From: DATFVJ01 sp963851085
GTDB taxonomy: Bacteria > Actinomycetota > Actinomycetes > Streptosporangiales > Streptosporangiaceae
DNA length: 64,000 nt
NCBI GenBank assembly: GCA_963851085.1
Contig: CAWKNX010000003.1
Span: 248,001 to 312,000, forward strand
Direction of reading: 5' to 3'
Made by a program: the position numbers and the translations under genes. The notes below the pieces were generated by a model. It searched no databases and was not told the origin of the DNA. It saw only the letters and a program-made list of their open reading frames with translations. Numbering within the stretch: position 1 is the stretch's first letter; each line of letters starts with the position of its first letter. Shown piece by piece: positions 45,565-53,996 of this stretch.

Positions 45565-46847
45565 GCTGGCCAGGGGGGGACTGCGCCGCCGTTACGGGAA
45601 TCGGCCTTGTCACCCCGCTCGGCCGCGACACCGGCGAGTTCTTCGACGCGGTCTGCGCGGGCCGCTCCGGCCTCCGCGCACCGCCGGAGAAGCATCCGGT
45701 CGCGGAAACGCTCGAGGTGGTGGGGATCGCGCCGGAAATCGATGCCGCGTCGCTGCTCCCGCCGACCGAGCTGCGATGCGTCGACCGTTTCGTCCTGCTT
45801 GCCCTCGCCGCCGCGACGGATGCGCTCGCGGACGCGGGAATCGAAGCCGGGCGCGACGTCGACCCGTACCGGATCGCGGTGATCGCCGCCACCGGCGGTG
45901 GCGGCCTCGAGACGTTCGAGGAGTATTCCCACTCGCGTTTCCAGCGCGGGCGCCCCGCCGTGAGCGCGTATCTGCTGCCGGGGATGCTGTCCAACATGGC
46001 GACCGCGCGGATCGCCATCAAGCATCAGATCCAGGGCTACAGTACGGCGATCGTCACGGCCTGCGCGGCGGGTGCCCAGGCGATCGCGGAAGGCCTGCGT
46101 CTCATCCGCGATGGTGAAGCCGACGTCGTCATCTGCGGGGGCGCCGAGTCGCCCCTGCATCCGACCATCGCCGCCGCTTTCGCCAACGCGCGGGCGCTGG
46201 CCCGTGGATGGGCAGATCCCACGGCGGCGAGCAGGCCTTTCGACCGTGGCCGCAACGGCTTCGTGCTCGCGGAAGGCGCTTGCATGTTCGTGCTTGAGCG
46301 TGCCGCGTTCGCGCAGGCACGCGGCGCGGCAGCGTACGCCGACCTGATCGGCTGGGGGGCGACGACCGACGCCCATCACCCGACGATGCCCCGTCCGGAC
46401 GGTGCCGGCGCGGCCGAGTGCATGCGCAGGGCAATTGCCGGCGCGGGCCTGGGCCCAGCCGACGTCGGCTACGTGAACGCGCACGCGACGAGCACCAAGC
46501 GTGGTGATGCCGCCGAGGCGGCCGCCATCCGCTCCGTCTTCGGCGCCCACCGGCCGGCGGTCAGCTCGATCAAGGGGGTGACCGGCCATCTCCTTGGCGC
46601 CTCAGGCGCCGTCGAGGCCGCCGCGACGGCGCTCGCGGTTGGCCGCGGCGTCCTGCCGCCCACGCACAACCTCACCGATCCCGATCCGGCGTGCGACCTT
46701 GACCACGTGCGCGCAGCGGCCAGGACAGGTCAGGTGCACGCCGCCCTGTCGAATTCCTTCGCCTTCGGTGGCCACAACCTCAGCCTGCTTTTCGGCCGGT
46801 CAGGCACCAGCCCGAGCCGCACGACCACCGCACGAGGTGCACGATGA
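45561..46847 (+). CDS. Beta-ketoacyl-ACP synthase II (KAS II type)
   Basis: A complete 428-aa ketosynthase with the full catalytic triad: Cys in IVTACAAGAQAIAEG, His in VNAHATSTKRGDAAE, His in IKGVTGHLLGASGAVEAA. It starts TGIGLVTPLGRDTGEFFDAV as expected for FabF-like enzymes and ends SNSFAFGGHNLSLLF. It should catalyse decarboxylative condensation on ACP-bound substrates and is the only canonical ketosynthase in the operon. No ketoreductase, dehydratase or acyltransferase gene accompanies it here. Overlaps on both sides (ATGA) indicate one polycistron. Confidence 0.92.
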   Translation: MSWPGGDCAAVTGIGLVTPLGRDTGEFFDAVCAGRSGLRAPPEKHPVAETLEVVGIAPEIDAASLLPPTELRCVDRFVLLALAAATDALADAGIEAGRDVDPYRIAVIAATGGGGLETFEEYSHSRFQRGRPAVSAYLLPGMLSNMATARIAIKHQIQGYSTAIVTACAAGAQAIAEGLRLIRDGEADVVICGGAESPLHPTIAAAFANARALARGWADPTAASRPFDRGRNGFVLAEGACMFVLERAAFAQARGAAAYADLIGWGATTDAHHPTMPRPDGAGAAECMRRAIAGAGLGPADVGYVNAHATSTKRGDAAEAAAIRSVFGAHRPAVSSIKGVTGHLLGASGAVEAAATALAVGRGVLPPTHNLTDPDPACDLDHVRAAARTGQVHAALSNSFAFGGHNLSLLFGRSGTSPSRTTTARGAR

Positions 46848-48324
46848 CCATTCAGGGGATCGACCACCTGGAGTTCTATGTCGCCGACGCGCGGCAGGCC
46901 GCTGGCCAGTTATGTGATGCCTACGGTTTCCGCGTGCACGGCGAGGGTAGCCCGCGCACCGGGCTGGCGGGCCAGCGGTCGGTGCTCGTCCGGCTGCGGG
47001 ATATCCGCATCCTGCTCACCTCCGGTCTTTCCGCCGATCACCCGGCCGTCAGGTATGTGCGCAGGCACGGCGACGGCGTGGCGGTCATCGCGTTAGCCAC
47101 CGATGACGCGCACGCTGCGTTCGCCGAGGCGTTACGGCGGGGTGCCGATCCGGTGGCCGACCCGGTCGTATACGAGCGTGGCGTCAGCCGCACGACGTTC
47201 GCCTCGGTGTCAGCGTTCGGCGACGTCGCCCACAGGTTCGTTCAGCGGCTCGGGCCCGATGACGACTTCGCGCCCGGCGTCATCCGGCGGCAGTCGCTAG
47301 GCAGTGCCGCCCCGGGGGAGCGACCCCCCGGGATCCCCCCGCAGGAGCCGTTGCCGCATCCGCGGCAGTCGCTAGGCAGTGCCGCCCCGGGGGGACGACC
47401 CCCGGGATCCCCCCGCAGGAGCCGTTGCCGCATCCGCGGCAGTCGCTAGGCAGTGCCGCCCCGGGGGAGCGACCCCCCGGGATCCCCCCGCAGGAGCCGT
47501 TGCCGCATCCGCGGCAGTCGCTAGGCAGTGCCGCCCCGGGGGGACGGCCCCCCGGGATCCCCCCGCAGGAGCCGTTGCCGCATCCGCGGCAGTCGTTAAG
47601 GATCATGGAGGGTCACCACGGCGGACCCGGAGACGAGGATCGGTCGGACGCCCCGGCCGACCGCGATGACGTCCTCGAGGTGATCGACCACATCGCCGCC
47701 TGCGTGCCCGCGGGAACGCTCGGCGCGGTGGCCGGTGCCTACGGCGACATCTTCGGCTTCTCCCAGATCTTCGCAGAGCGCATCGAGGTCGGCGGCCAGG
47801 CGATGGACTCGAGGGTGGTGCAGAGCCCGTCAGCCGGGGTGACGCTGACCCTGCTGGAGCCCGCCGGAAGCGGGGATCCGGGTCAGATCGACGAATTCCT
47901 GCTGTCGCACGGCGGCCCCGGAGTGCAGCACGTGGCGTTCCGCACGCCAGGTATCGCCGAGGCGGTGCGGATCCTGGAAAAGCGCGGCGTGCGGTTCCTT
48001 GCCACCCCGCCCGCATACTACGACGCGCTCGAACGCCGGCTTGGCGCGGCGGAGCTTCCGGTGCAGGAACTCCGGGACCTCAATGTGCTCGCTGACCGCG
48101 ACCCGTGGGGGCTGATGTTCCAGATCTTCACCCAGTCGGTGCACCCGAGGCGGACTCTCTTCTTCGAGCTGATCGAGCGACGGGGCGCGCTCACGTTCGG
48201 CAGCGGGAACATTCGTGCCCTTTATGAGGCGGTCGCACGTGAGCACGCTGCCGCCGGGCCCCCGCAGGCCGGACCGCCGCCCGCCCCCGGCCAGGGATCC
48301 GGCGGCGCGCCGGCTGATTCGTGA
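46844..48324 (+). CDS. hmaS: 4-hydroxymandelate synthase with in-gene repeat insertion (one frameshift)
   Basis: HmaS is an Fe(II) dioxygenase of the HPPD/VOC superfamily that turns 4-hydroxyphenylpyruvate into 4-hydroxymandelate. The N-terminal VOC half (46844-47285) reads IQGIDHLEFYVADARQAAGQ to DVAHRFVQRLG. The C-terminal half (from about 47650) has VLEVIDHIAACVPAGTL, ERIEVGGQAMDSRVVQ, SAGVTLTLLEP, GPGVQHVAFRT and LFFELIERRG. The iron ligands are the His codons at 47689 and 47929 and the Glu codon at 48166. AGTL and VTLTLLEP fit HmaS better than HPPD. Between the halves sit four 25-codon repeats. One repeat has 5 C instead of 6 (about 47399-47403), breaking the frame; restoring it gives one 493-aa ORF, against about 350 aa usual. 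Confidence 0.83.
47286..47602. repeat. 75-bp palindromic repeat array inside hmaS
   Basis: Units begin (CAGTCGCTAGGCAGTGCC) at 47291, 47366, 47440 and 47515, with the closing edge at 47590. Periods are 75, 74, 75 and 75 bp. Each contains CCCCGGGGG(A/G)-CGA-CCCCCCGGGATCC, the complement of the core in the 76-bp array at 3411. Both arrays also share the outer edge GTTAAGGATCATG (47595 here; complement near 3404-3416). Seventy-five bases is 25 codons, so translation passes through, giving SLGSAAPG and PPGIPPQEPLPHP repeats. Confidence 0.9.
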
Positions 48325-48356
48325 TGCGGCACGGACCGCCGCCTGGGAGGCAGATC

Positions 48357-49277
48357 ATGTCCACGTCGTTCAGGCCCGCGGAGGCGTTCATGCTGACGGC
48401 CGGCGAGCGCGGCTTGCTGCCATCAGACGCCGACGTCCAGTGGTACGCGGAACACGGCTGGTATCTGTCCAAACGGCTGCTCACCGACGAGGAGACCGAG
48501 ACGCTGCACACCGCGAGCGAGCGGTACTACGCGGGTCAGCGTGACCGCGTGTTACCGCGGCGGCCACCGAACCTCGCCTACTGGCAGCCGTCACACGGGC
48601 AGGTCCAGCGGCACAACGACTACGTTCACTACGAAAGCGACGAACTCGCGCGTATTCTCCGCAAGCCGCTCATCGGGGCGGTCGCCGCACGGCTGGCGGG
48701 AAGCAGCGAGACCAGGATCTTCCAGGCGACGCTCATCTACAAGCCGCCGCTGCGGGACGAGCAGACGAACCTCGTGCCGTGGCACGCCGACCGGCACTAC
48801 TGGCAGACCTGCACATCCGAGCGGATGCTGACCGCTTTCATCCCGTTCCACGACTGCGGCGAGGACATGGGCACGATCACGATGATCGACGGGAGTCACC
48901 GGTGGAAGGAGCCGCCGGGCGGAGACGACTCCACCCGCCACTTCGCGCAGCGTGACCGCGGCGAGCTCGAGGCCCTGCTCGCCGAGACGGCACGCTTCAA
49001 CGGGGCCGAGGTGGTGCAGACCCCGATGGTGATCCCGAAGGGCCATATGAGCTTCCATCACTGCCGGATCTACCACGGCAGCGGGGCGAACGTGAGTGGC
49101 CGCCCACGGCGCAGCGTGTCACTGCACATGCAGGACGGCGAGAACCAGTGGCGGCGCTACCTCCGCCCGGACGGCGGCACCCTCGTCTACAACAACGACG
49201 TCCTCGTCCGCAGGACGAGCGGCGGCACGCCGGACTACGCCGACCCCGTGTACTGCCCAGTGACATGGAGGGCTTAG
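48357..49277 (+). CDS. Phytanoyl-CoA dioxygenase-family Fe(II)/2-oxoglutarate enzyme
   Basis: A 306-aa double-stranded beta-helix protein. The metal-binding HxD is in LVPWHADRHYWQTC and the distal His in SFHHCRIYHGSGANVSG, with the 2-oxoglutarate-binding Arg probably in RPRRSVSLHMQ. The N-terminal part FMLTAGERGLLP, WYAEHGWYLSKRLLTDEE is typical of the PhyH group. The ATG at 48357 has GGGAGG upstream. Such enzymes hydroxylate or desaturate small or carrier-bound substrates. In this operon a hydroxylation of the aryl or acyl intermediate is likely, but the target is unknown. Confidence 0.87.
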   Translation: MSTSFRPAEAFMLTAGERGLLPSDADVQWYAEHGWYLSKRLLTDEETETLHTASERYYAGQRDRVLPRRPPNLAYWQPSHGQVQRHNDYVHYESDELARILRKPLIGAVAARLAGSSETRIFQATLIYKPPLRDEQTNLVPWHADRHYWQTCTSERMLTAFIPFHDCGEDMGTITMIDGSHRWKEPPGGDDSTRHFAQRDRGELEALLAETARFNGAEVVQTPMVIPKGHMSFHHCRIYHGSGANVSGRPRRSVSLHMQDGENQWRRYLRPDGGTLVYNNDVLVRRTSGGTPDYADPVYCPVTWRA

Positions 49278-49279
49278 CC

Positions 49280-50251
49280 GTGCCGCAGGCGGCGAGCGAG
49301 CTCTACCGGACGATGCGGCTGATCCGCAGCTTCGAGGAACGGGCGCTGCAACTGGTGAAGTCGGGCGACATCGTCGGTGGCACCCATCCGTACATCGGCC
49401 AGGAGGCGGTCGCCACCGGTGTCTGCGCGGCGCTGCGCGGCGATGACCTCATCACGGGAACGCACCGCGGTCATGGGCACGTTCTCGCCAAGGGCGGCGA
49501 TCCACGGCGCGTGCTCGCCGAGCTCGCGGGCAAGGAGACCGGGCTCAACCGTGGCCGTGGCGGCTCGATGCACGCCGCCGACCTCGGGCTGGGCATCCTG
49601 GGTGCCAACGCGATCGTGGGTGCCGCCGCCCCGATCAGCGTCGGTGCCGCGTGGTCGGCGCGCCGGACGGGCAGCGGCCAGGTGGTGGCGACCTTCTTCG
49701 GCGACGGCGCGCTCAACCAGGGCGTGCTGCTCGAGGCGATGAACCTGGCCTCGCTGTGGAGCCTGCCCGTCCTGTTCGTGTGCGAGAACAACGGCTACGC
49801 GACCACGATGCCGTTCGCGACCTCGGTGGCAGGGACCGCGGCCGGCCGCGCGGAGGCGTTCGGCATCACGGCGCGGTCGGTCGACGGGATGGACGTCGAG
49901 CAGGTCCGGGACGCGGCGGCCGACATGGTCTCCCGCGCCCGTGGCGGGCAGGGCCCGGGCTTCCTCGAGTGCATGACCTATCGGTTCGGCCCGCATCACA
50001 CGATGGAGTACCGGCTCAAGCTCTCCTACCGCTCCGCGGCCGAGATAGCACGGTGGAAGGAGCGTGACCCGCTCGACATCGAGGGAGCCAGGCTCGCCGC
50101 AGGGGACAGGGAGCGGATCGACGAGGAGGTCGCGGCGGTCATCGATGCGGCGGCCGAGTTCGCGCGCTCGAGCCCATCGCCGGATCCGGCGGGCGCGCTC
50201 GACTTTCTCTATGCCAGCGGCCTGCGGCCCCGGGCGGGGGGAGCCGCCTGA
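49280..50251 (+). CDS. 2-oxoacid dehydrogenase E1 alpha subunit
   Basis: A 323-aa TPP enzyme subunit. Evidence: YRTMRLIRSFEERALQLVKS, GGTHPYIGQEAVATGVCAAL, TGTHRGHGHVLAKG, the TPP motif GDGALNQGVLLEAMNLAS to PVLFVCENNGYA, and ECMTYRFGPHHTMEYR. The GTG at 49280 follows GGAGGG and sits 2 bp past the previous stop; an upstream ATG (49265) is possible. It resembles acetoin/pyruvate dehydrogenase E1 alpha. No E2 or E3 gene is near. In this cluster a 2-oxo acid such as 4-hydroxybenzoylformate is a candidate substrate, as is transfer of an acyl group directly to an ACP; both are inference. Confidence 0.9.
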   Translation: MPQAASELYRTMRLIRSFEERALQLVKSGDIVGGTHPYIGQEAVATGVCAALRGDDLITGTHRGHGHVLAKGGDPRRVLAELAGKETGLNRGRGGSMHAADLGLGILGANAIVGAAAPISVGAAWSARRTGSGQVVATFFGDGALNQGVLLEAMNLASLWSLPVLFVCENNGYATTMPFATSVAGTAAGRAEAFGITARSVDGMDVEQVRDAAADMVSRARGGQGPGFLECMTYRFGPHHTMEYRLKLSYRSAAEIARWKERDPLDIEGARLAAGDRERIDEEVAAVIDAAAEFARSSPSPDPAGALDFLYASGLRPRAGGAA

Positions 50252-51213
50252 TGACCTGGCTGTCGTATGCGAAGGCGCTCAACCGGGCGCTGGGTGACGA
50301 GATGGCGCGCGACCCGGCAGTCTGCGTGTTCGGCGAGGACGTCCAGGCCGGGATCGCCGGGCTGACGTTGGGGCTGCACAAGCGTTTCGGCGGCGACCGC
50401 ATCGTCGACATGCCCCTGTCGGAGCAGGCGTTCACCAGCATGGCCACCGGCGCGGCCATGACGGGGACGCGGCCGGTAATCGAATTCCAGATACCTTCGC
50501 TGCTTTTCCTGGTTTTCGAGCAGATCGCCAACCATGCGCACAAGTTTTCATTGATGACTGGCGGCCAGGTAGCGGTCCCTGTCACGTACATCGTGCCGGG
50601 ATCGGGTTCGCGGATGGGATGGGCAGGCCAGCACTCCGACCATCCGTACAGCCTTTTTGCCCACGTAGGAGTCAAGACGGTTGTCCCCTCGATGCCGTCC
50701 GACGTCTATGGCCTGCTCGTATCCGCGATCCGCGACGAAGATCCGACCGTGATATTCGCTCCCACCGGTGCGATGGGAGTGCGCGAGGACATTACCTCCG
50801 AGCTCGTGGCTGTCCCGCTCGGCTCGGCGCGAATTCACCGGGGCGGGTCTGATGTCACCGTTGTCGCGGTCGGGCATCTCGTCCACGACGCGCTTGCGGT
50901 CGCGGCGGAAATCGCCGGCGACGTGTCGCTGGAAATCTTCGACCCGCGCACGCTGTACCCCTTCGACTGGGACGCGCTCATGTCGTCGTTGCGCAAGACC
51001 CGGCGCCTGGTAGTGATCGATGACTCCAACAGGTATTGCGGCTTCGGCGCTGAGGTGATCGCGACTGTCGCGGAGGAACTGCAACTGATCGCGCCGCCCA
51101 AGCGGGTGACCCGGCCGGACGGCGCCGTGCTGCCCTTCGCGCTGGAACTCGACCGGGCTGTTCAGCCGAGCCGAGATCAGCTCGTGGCCGCGATCAGGGC
51201 GGTCATGAAGTAG
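50251..51213 (+). CDS. 2-oxoacid dehydrogenase E1 beta subunit
   Basis: A 320-aa partner of the alpha subunit: YAKALNRALGDEMARDPAV, VFGEDVQAGIAGLTLGL, DMPLSEQAFTSMATGAAMTG, GWAGQHSDHPYSLFAHVGV, and IFDPRTLYPFDWDAL. The ATG overlaps the alpha stop by one base (TGATG), ensuring equal synthesis. With E1 alpha it would form the alpha2beta2 decarboxylase. This is a second E1 system besides the fused gene at 30545-32776, and the two are clearly different families. Confidence 0.9.
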   Translation: MTWLSYAKALNRALGDEMARDPAVCVFGEDVQAGIAGLTLGLHKRFGGDRIVDMPLSEQAFTSMATGAAMTGTRPVIEFQIPSLLFLVFEQIANHAHKFSLMTGGQVAVPVTYIVPGSGSRMGWAGQHSDHPYSLFAHVGVKTVVPSMPSDVYGLLVSAIRDEDPTVIFAPTGAMGVREDITSELVAVPLGSARIHRGGSDVTVVAVGHLVHDALAVAAEIAGDVSLEIFDPRTLYPFDWDALMSSLRKTRRLVVIDDSNRYCGFGAEVIATVAEELQLIAPPKRVTRPDGAVLPFALELDRAVQPSRDQLVAAIRAVMK

Positions 51214-51269
51214 CTGTTCCCGCGGCCTGACAGACTGGCCCGGACAGCGTCGTCCCCGAGGAGGTCTCC

Positions 51270-52298
51270 ATGCTGCCGTGGTCGGCTGAACTTGCCGGGC
51301 GAATCGACCGGCAGGTGATCGCCAGCGAGGCGCTGCGGGGCAATCCGCTCGGGGATCCGGCGCAGCGTCCGCTGTGGGTGCAGCTGCCACCTGGTTACGA
51401 CGACGATCCCGCGCGCCGCTTTCCCTCCGTCTACGTGCTTCAGGGCTACACCGGTCATCTGTCGATGTGGGCGAACAGGCCAGCATACGGCCAGCCATTC
51501 CCCGAACTGGCCGACGAGGTGTTCGCGAGCGGGCAGGCACCCCCGGCGATCGTGGTGTACGTGGACGCGTGGACGGCCTACGGCGGCAGCCAGTTCGTCG
51601 ACTCGGCAGGCACCGGGCGCTATCACACGTACCTGTGCGACGAGGTCGTCCCGTGGGTCGACGCCAGGTACCGCACGCTCGCGGGCCGTGACCATCGCGC
51701 GATCAGCGGCAAGTCGAGTGGCGGCTTCGGTGCGATGATCACGCCGATGCTGCGGCCGGACCTTTTCTCTGCGCTGGCCACGCACGCTGGCGATTCGCTG
51801 TACGAGATGTGCTACATCCCGGGTCTGGCCACGGCGGTTCGGCACTTGCGCGATTACGACGGGGACATCATGGCTTGGTGGGCGGATTTCCGCTCCCGCC
51901 CGAACCTCCAGAAGGACGGCGATCTGGATCTGCTGATGCTCCTTGGCGTTTCCGCCTGCTTCTCGGCCGGCGACGACGGCGTGCCCGAGCTGCCGATGGA
52001 GCCGGACACGGGCGTACTGCGCGAGGGCGTCTGGCAGCGCTGGCTGGACTGGGATCCGGTCCGTATGGTGCCCGCGCACGCGGGCGCACTCCGCTCCATG
52101 CGCGCGATCTGGATCGACGCCGGCACCAGGGACGACTTCTTCCTCGACTTGGGCGCCGCAGCGTTCCGGCAGGCGCTGGCCAATGCCGGCGTGCGGGACG
52201 ACGCTATTGCTTTCGAGCTGTTCGACGGCAAGCACGGCGGTATCGGTTACCGGTATCCGATGGCGCTCGCCTGGCTCTGTGAGCGGATAGCGGCATAA
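51270..52298 (+). CDS. Esterase D-like alpha/beta hydrolase
   Basis: A 342-aa putative esterase: PLWVQLPPGYDDDPARRFPS, VYVLQGYTGH, the nucleophile elbow AISGKSSGGFGAMI, the acidic residue in WIDAGTRDDFFLD and His in LFDGKHGGIGYRYP. It resembles the esterase/antigen-85-like group and has no signal peptide, so it is cytoplasmic. It follows E1 beta after 56 bp with GAGGAGG before the ATG and may be the last gene of the operon, acting in product release or hydrolysis. Its substrate is unknown. Confidence 0.85.
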   Translation: MLPWSAELAGRIDRQVIASEALRGNPLGDPAQRPLWVQLPPGYDDDPARRFPSVYVLQGYTGHLSMWANRPAYGQPFPELADEVFASGQAPPAIVVYVDAWTAYGGSQFVDSAGTGRYHTYLCDEVVPWVDARYRTLAGRDHRAISGKSSGGFGAMITPMLRPDLFSALATHAGDSLYEMCYIPGLATAVRHLRDYDGDIMAWWADFRSRPNLQKDGDLDLLMLLGVSACFSAGDDGVPELPMEPDTGVLREGVWQRWLDWDPVRMVPAHAGALRSMRAIWIDAGTRDDFFLDLGAAAFRQALANAGVRDDAIAFELFDGKHGGIGYRYPMALAWLCERIAA

Positions 52299-52315
52299 CA
52301 GGCCCGGGGCTCCGC

Positions 52316-52555
52316 TCAGCCCAGGTCGTCGAACTCGCCGTCCTTGACTCCCGCGATGAACGCACGCCACTCGGCTTCTGTGAACGCGAGTACCGGTCCG
52401 TCCGGGTTCTTGGAGTCACGCATGAGGATTAGCCGGCCGGCGCCCGCCTTGTGCGTGGGAACCGCTGCCTCGTCGTCCGTGACGGTGACCTCCACGGATT
52501 CTATTTCGCCGGTTTCATGGCCGCTTTCCCGCCATGCCGACCCAGAGCTGTCCAT
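52316..52555 (-). CDS. DUF397 protein
   Basis: A 79-aa actinobacterial DUF397 protein: SGSAWRESGH at the start, VEVTVTDDEAAVPTHKAG, LILMRDSKNPDGPVLAFTEAEW and a terminal FIAGVKDGEFDDL. DUF397 proteins usually pair with an XRE-type regulator and act in toxin-antitoxin-like or developmental switches. No such regulator is adjacent, so this copy is an orphan. It converges on the esterase gene with 17 bp between the stop codons. Confidence 0.9.
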   Translation of the reverse strand: MDSSGSAWRESGHETGEIESVEVTVTDDEAAVPTHKAGAGRLILMRDSKNPDGPVLAFTEAEWRAFIAGVKDGEFDDLG

Positions 52556-52917
52556 CCCGTATACCCCGCGCTTTCTAGAGCCGACCGCTCCATATGGAGG
52601 CTAGTCCTGTGGGCGTCCTTCCGCCCAGGAGTGTATAGGTGGTCGGCTCAGTAAGGGTTTCCGTTCGGGCATTGTGGGTTGCGCGGCGGCAGGGTGTATC
52701 GCGACGGTAGCGTATGCGGCGCGGCCGGGGTGCGCGGCCGGCGTGCGCGGCCGGCGTGCGCGGCCGGCGTGCGGCCGGCCACGTAGCGCGGCGCGGCAGG
52801 GACCTGGCGGCGGCCGGATGATGCTGCCGTGCTGCGAAGAAGCCGGTTGAACGGGACAGGCCGCAGGTACGTGCTCTGAAGTATCCCCGGCACCACCCTG
52901 AACGGAGAACACACGCG
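52556..52917. other. Intergenic region with a 13-bp tandem repeat
   Basis: No gene was recognised. At 52730-52780 the unit GTGCGCGGCCGGC occurs three times in tandem, followed by a shorter fourth copy. The last 60 bp before 52918 should hold the promoter of the lipoprotein gene. Confidence 0.5.
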
Positions 52918-53442
52918 ATGCGTAATCGAGTATGGATCATCAGCGGGCTCGCCGCAGTGGCCTTCCTGGCCGCCGCGTGCGGAAGCTCGTCCACTGGTGC
53001 GGGAAGCGGAACGGCATCCAGCGCCCCCGCTTCGAGCTCGGCCTCGTCCGCGACGGCCCTGAAGACCGCGAAGATCGGTAGCGCGACCGTGCTCACCAAT
53101 GCCAAGGGCTTCACCCTCTACTGGTTCGCCCCGGACACCTCGACCAAGTCGAACTGCAACGGCAGCTGCGCCAGCTTCTGGCCACCGGTGCAGGGTCCGG
53201 CGACCGCCGGCACTGGTGTCACCGGCACGCTCGGTACGATCACACGGGACGACGGCTCGACACAGGCCACCTACAACAGCCATCCCCTGTACACCTATGT
53301 CCAGGACACAGCCCCTGGTGAGGCCAAGGGTAACGACCTCAACGCGTCTGGCGGGGTATGGCATGAGGTCACCGTGTCCGGTTCGGCCGCTCCTTCGTCC
53401 AGCCCGTCATCCGGCGGCGGCGGCGGCGGGTACGGTTACTGA
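52918..53442 (+). CDS. Secreted lipoprotein with COG4315-type repeats
   Basis: A 174-aa lipoprotein. The signal peptide MRNRVWIISGLAAVAFLAAAC ends in a lipobox (LAAAC), so the mature protein is lipid-anchored outside the membrane. A Ser/Ala/Thr linker is followed by two units of the secreted-repeat family: GSATVLTNAKGFTLYWFAPD, CNGSCASFWPP, and a second unit ending HPLYTYVQDTAPGEAKGND and GGVWHEVTV. The tail is Ser/Gly-rich (GGGGGGYGY). The ligand and role are unknown. Confidence 0.9.
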   Translation: MRNRVWIISGLAAVAFLAAACGSSSTGAGSGTASSAPASSSASSATALKTAKIGSATVLTNAKGFTLYWFAPDTSTKSNCNGSCASFWPPVQGPATAGTGVTGTLGTITRDDGSTQATYNSHPLYTYVQDTAPGEAKGNDLNASGGVWHEVTVSGSAAPSSSPSSGGGGGGYGY

Positions 53443-53996
53443 CGCCGAGGCCAGCCTCGTCTGGCAGCGGCATTGACGCGTGGCTTTCCCGGGAGTGGCA
53501 TTTCTTCCTCGACGGCCGGCCGGGCCCAGGAGTTCGCGCCCGGCCGGCCGCCGCGCCGTCGTGGACCCGTCGTCGTGCGCTGTTCGTGCGCCGTTGCGGG
53601 GGATGGACGGGTGCGGTCAGCTTGTACCGGGTGGAGGAAGCCCGAGCTGGCTGCGGATGATCTTCACGGCCTGCGACAGGCTTGTTGGCCGCCGAGAGCC
53701 GATGCTCATCACCACGCAACCGCGCCTGGGTGCGCGAGGTGGCCGCCTCGGACGTCAGGGCGGCGCGGGACTCGTTCAGCCGGAAAGGGGCACGGGCGAT
53801 CCGCGACGGCGAGCAGGCCGATCGAGGCAAGCATGGGCGCGGCTTTTGGCCCGCCCGCTTTACGGCACCCGCGCATGGGCGCATCGTAGAGCCCGGCGTG
53901 GGACATAATCACCATCGGTGGCCAGGTAGCTCGTGCGGGCTGGGCAGCCAACCGCGCCGGCCTGGTCGGAACCATATGCGCCAGGGAGCCAGGACG
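53443..53996. other. Long intergenic region before the transporter gene
   Basis: About 550 bp without a clearly recognisable gene. Minus-strand frames contain a piece SLSQAVKIIRSQLGLPPPGT near 53630-53700 that looks protein-like. It is short and flanked by frames without homology I can name, so it may be the end of a degraded regulator gene. No promoter was assigned. Confidence 0.35.

Noticed and set aside
46844..48324. Reading the VOC protein as HPPD (homogentisate pathway)
   Set aside because: The segments DHIAACVPAGTL and SAGVTLTLLEP fit hydroxymandelate synthases better, and Hmo and HpgT-like genes are near. A sequence tree would settle it.
53470..53890. Possible degraded regulator gene on the minus strand
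   Set aside because: Only one short protein-like piece was seen and no family could be named, so no gene was called.
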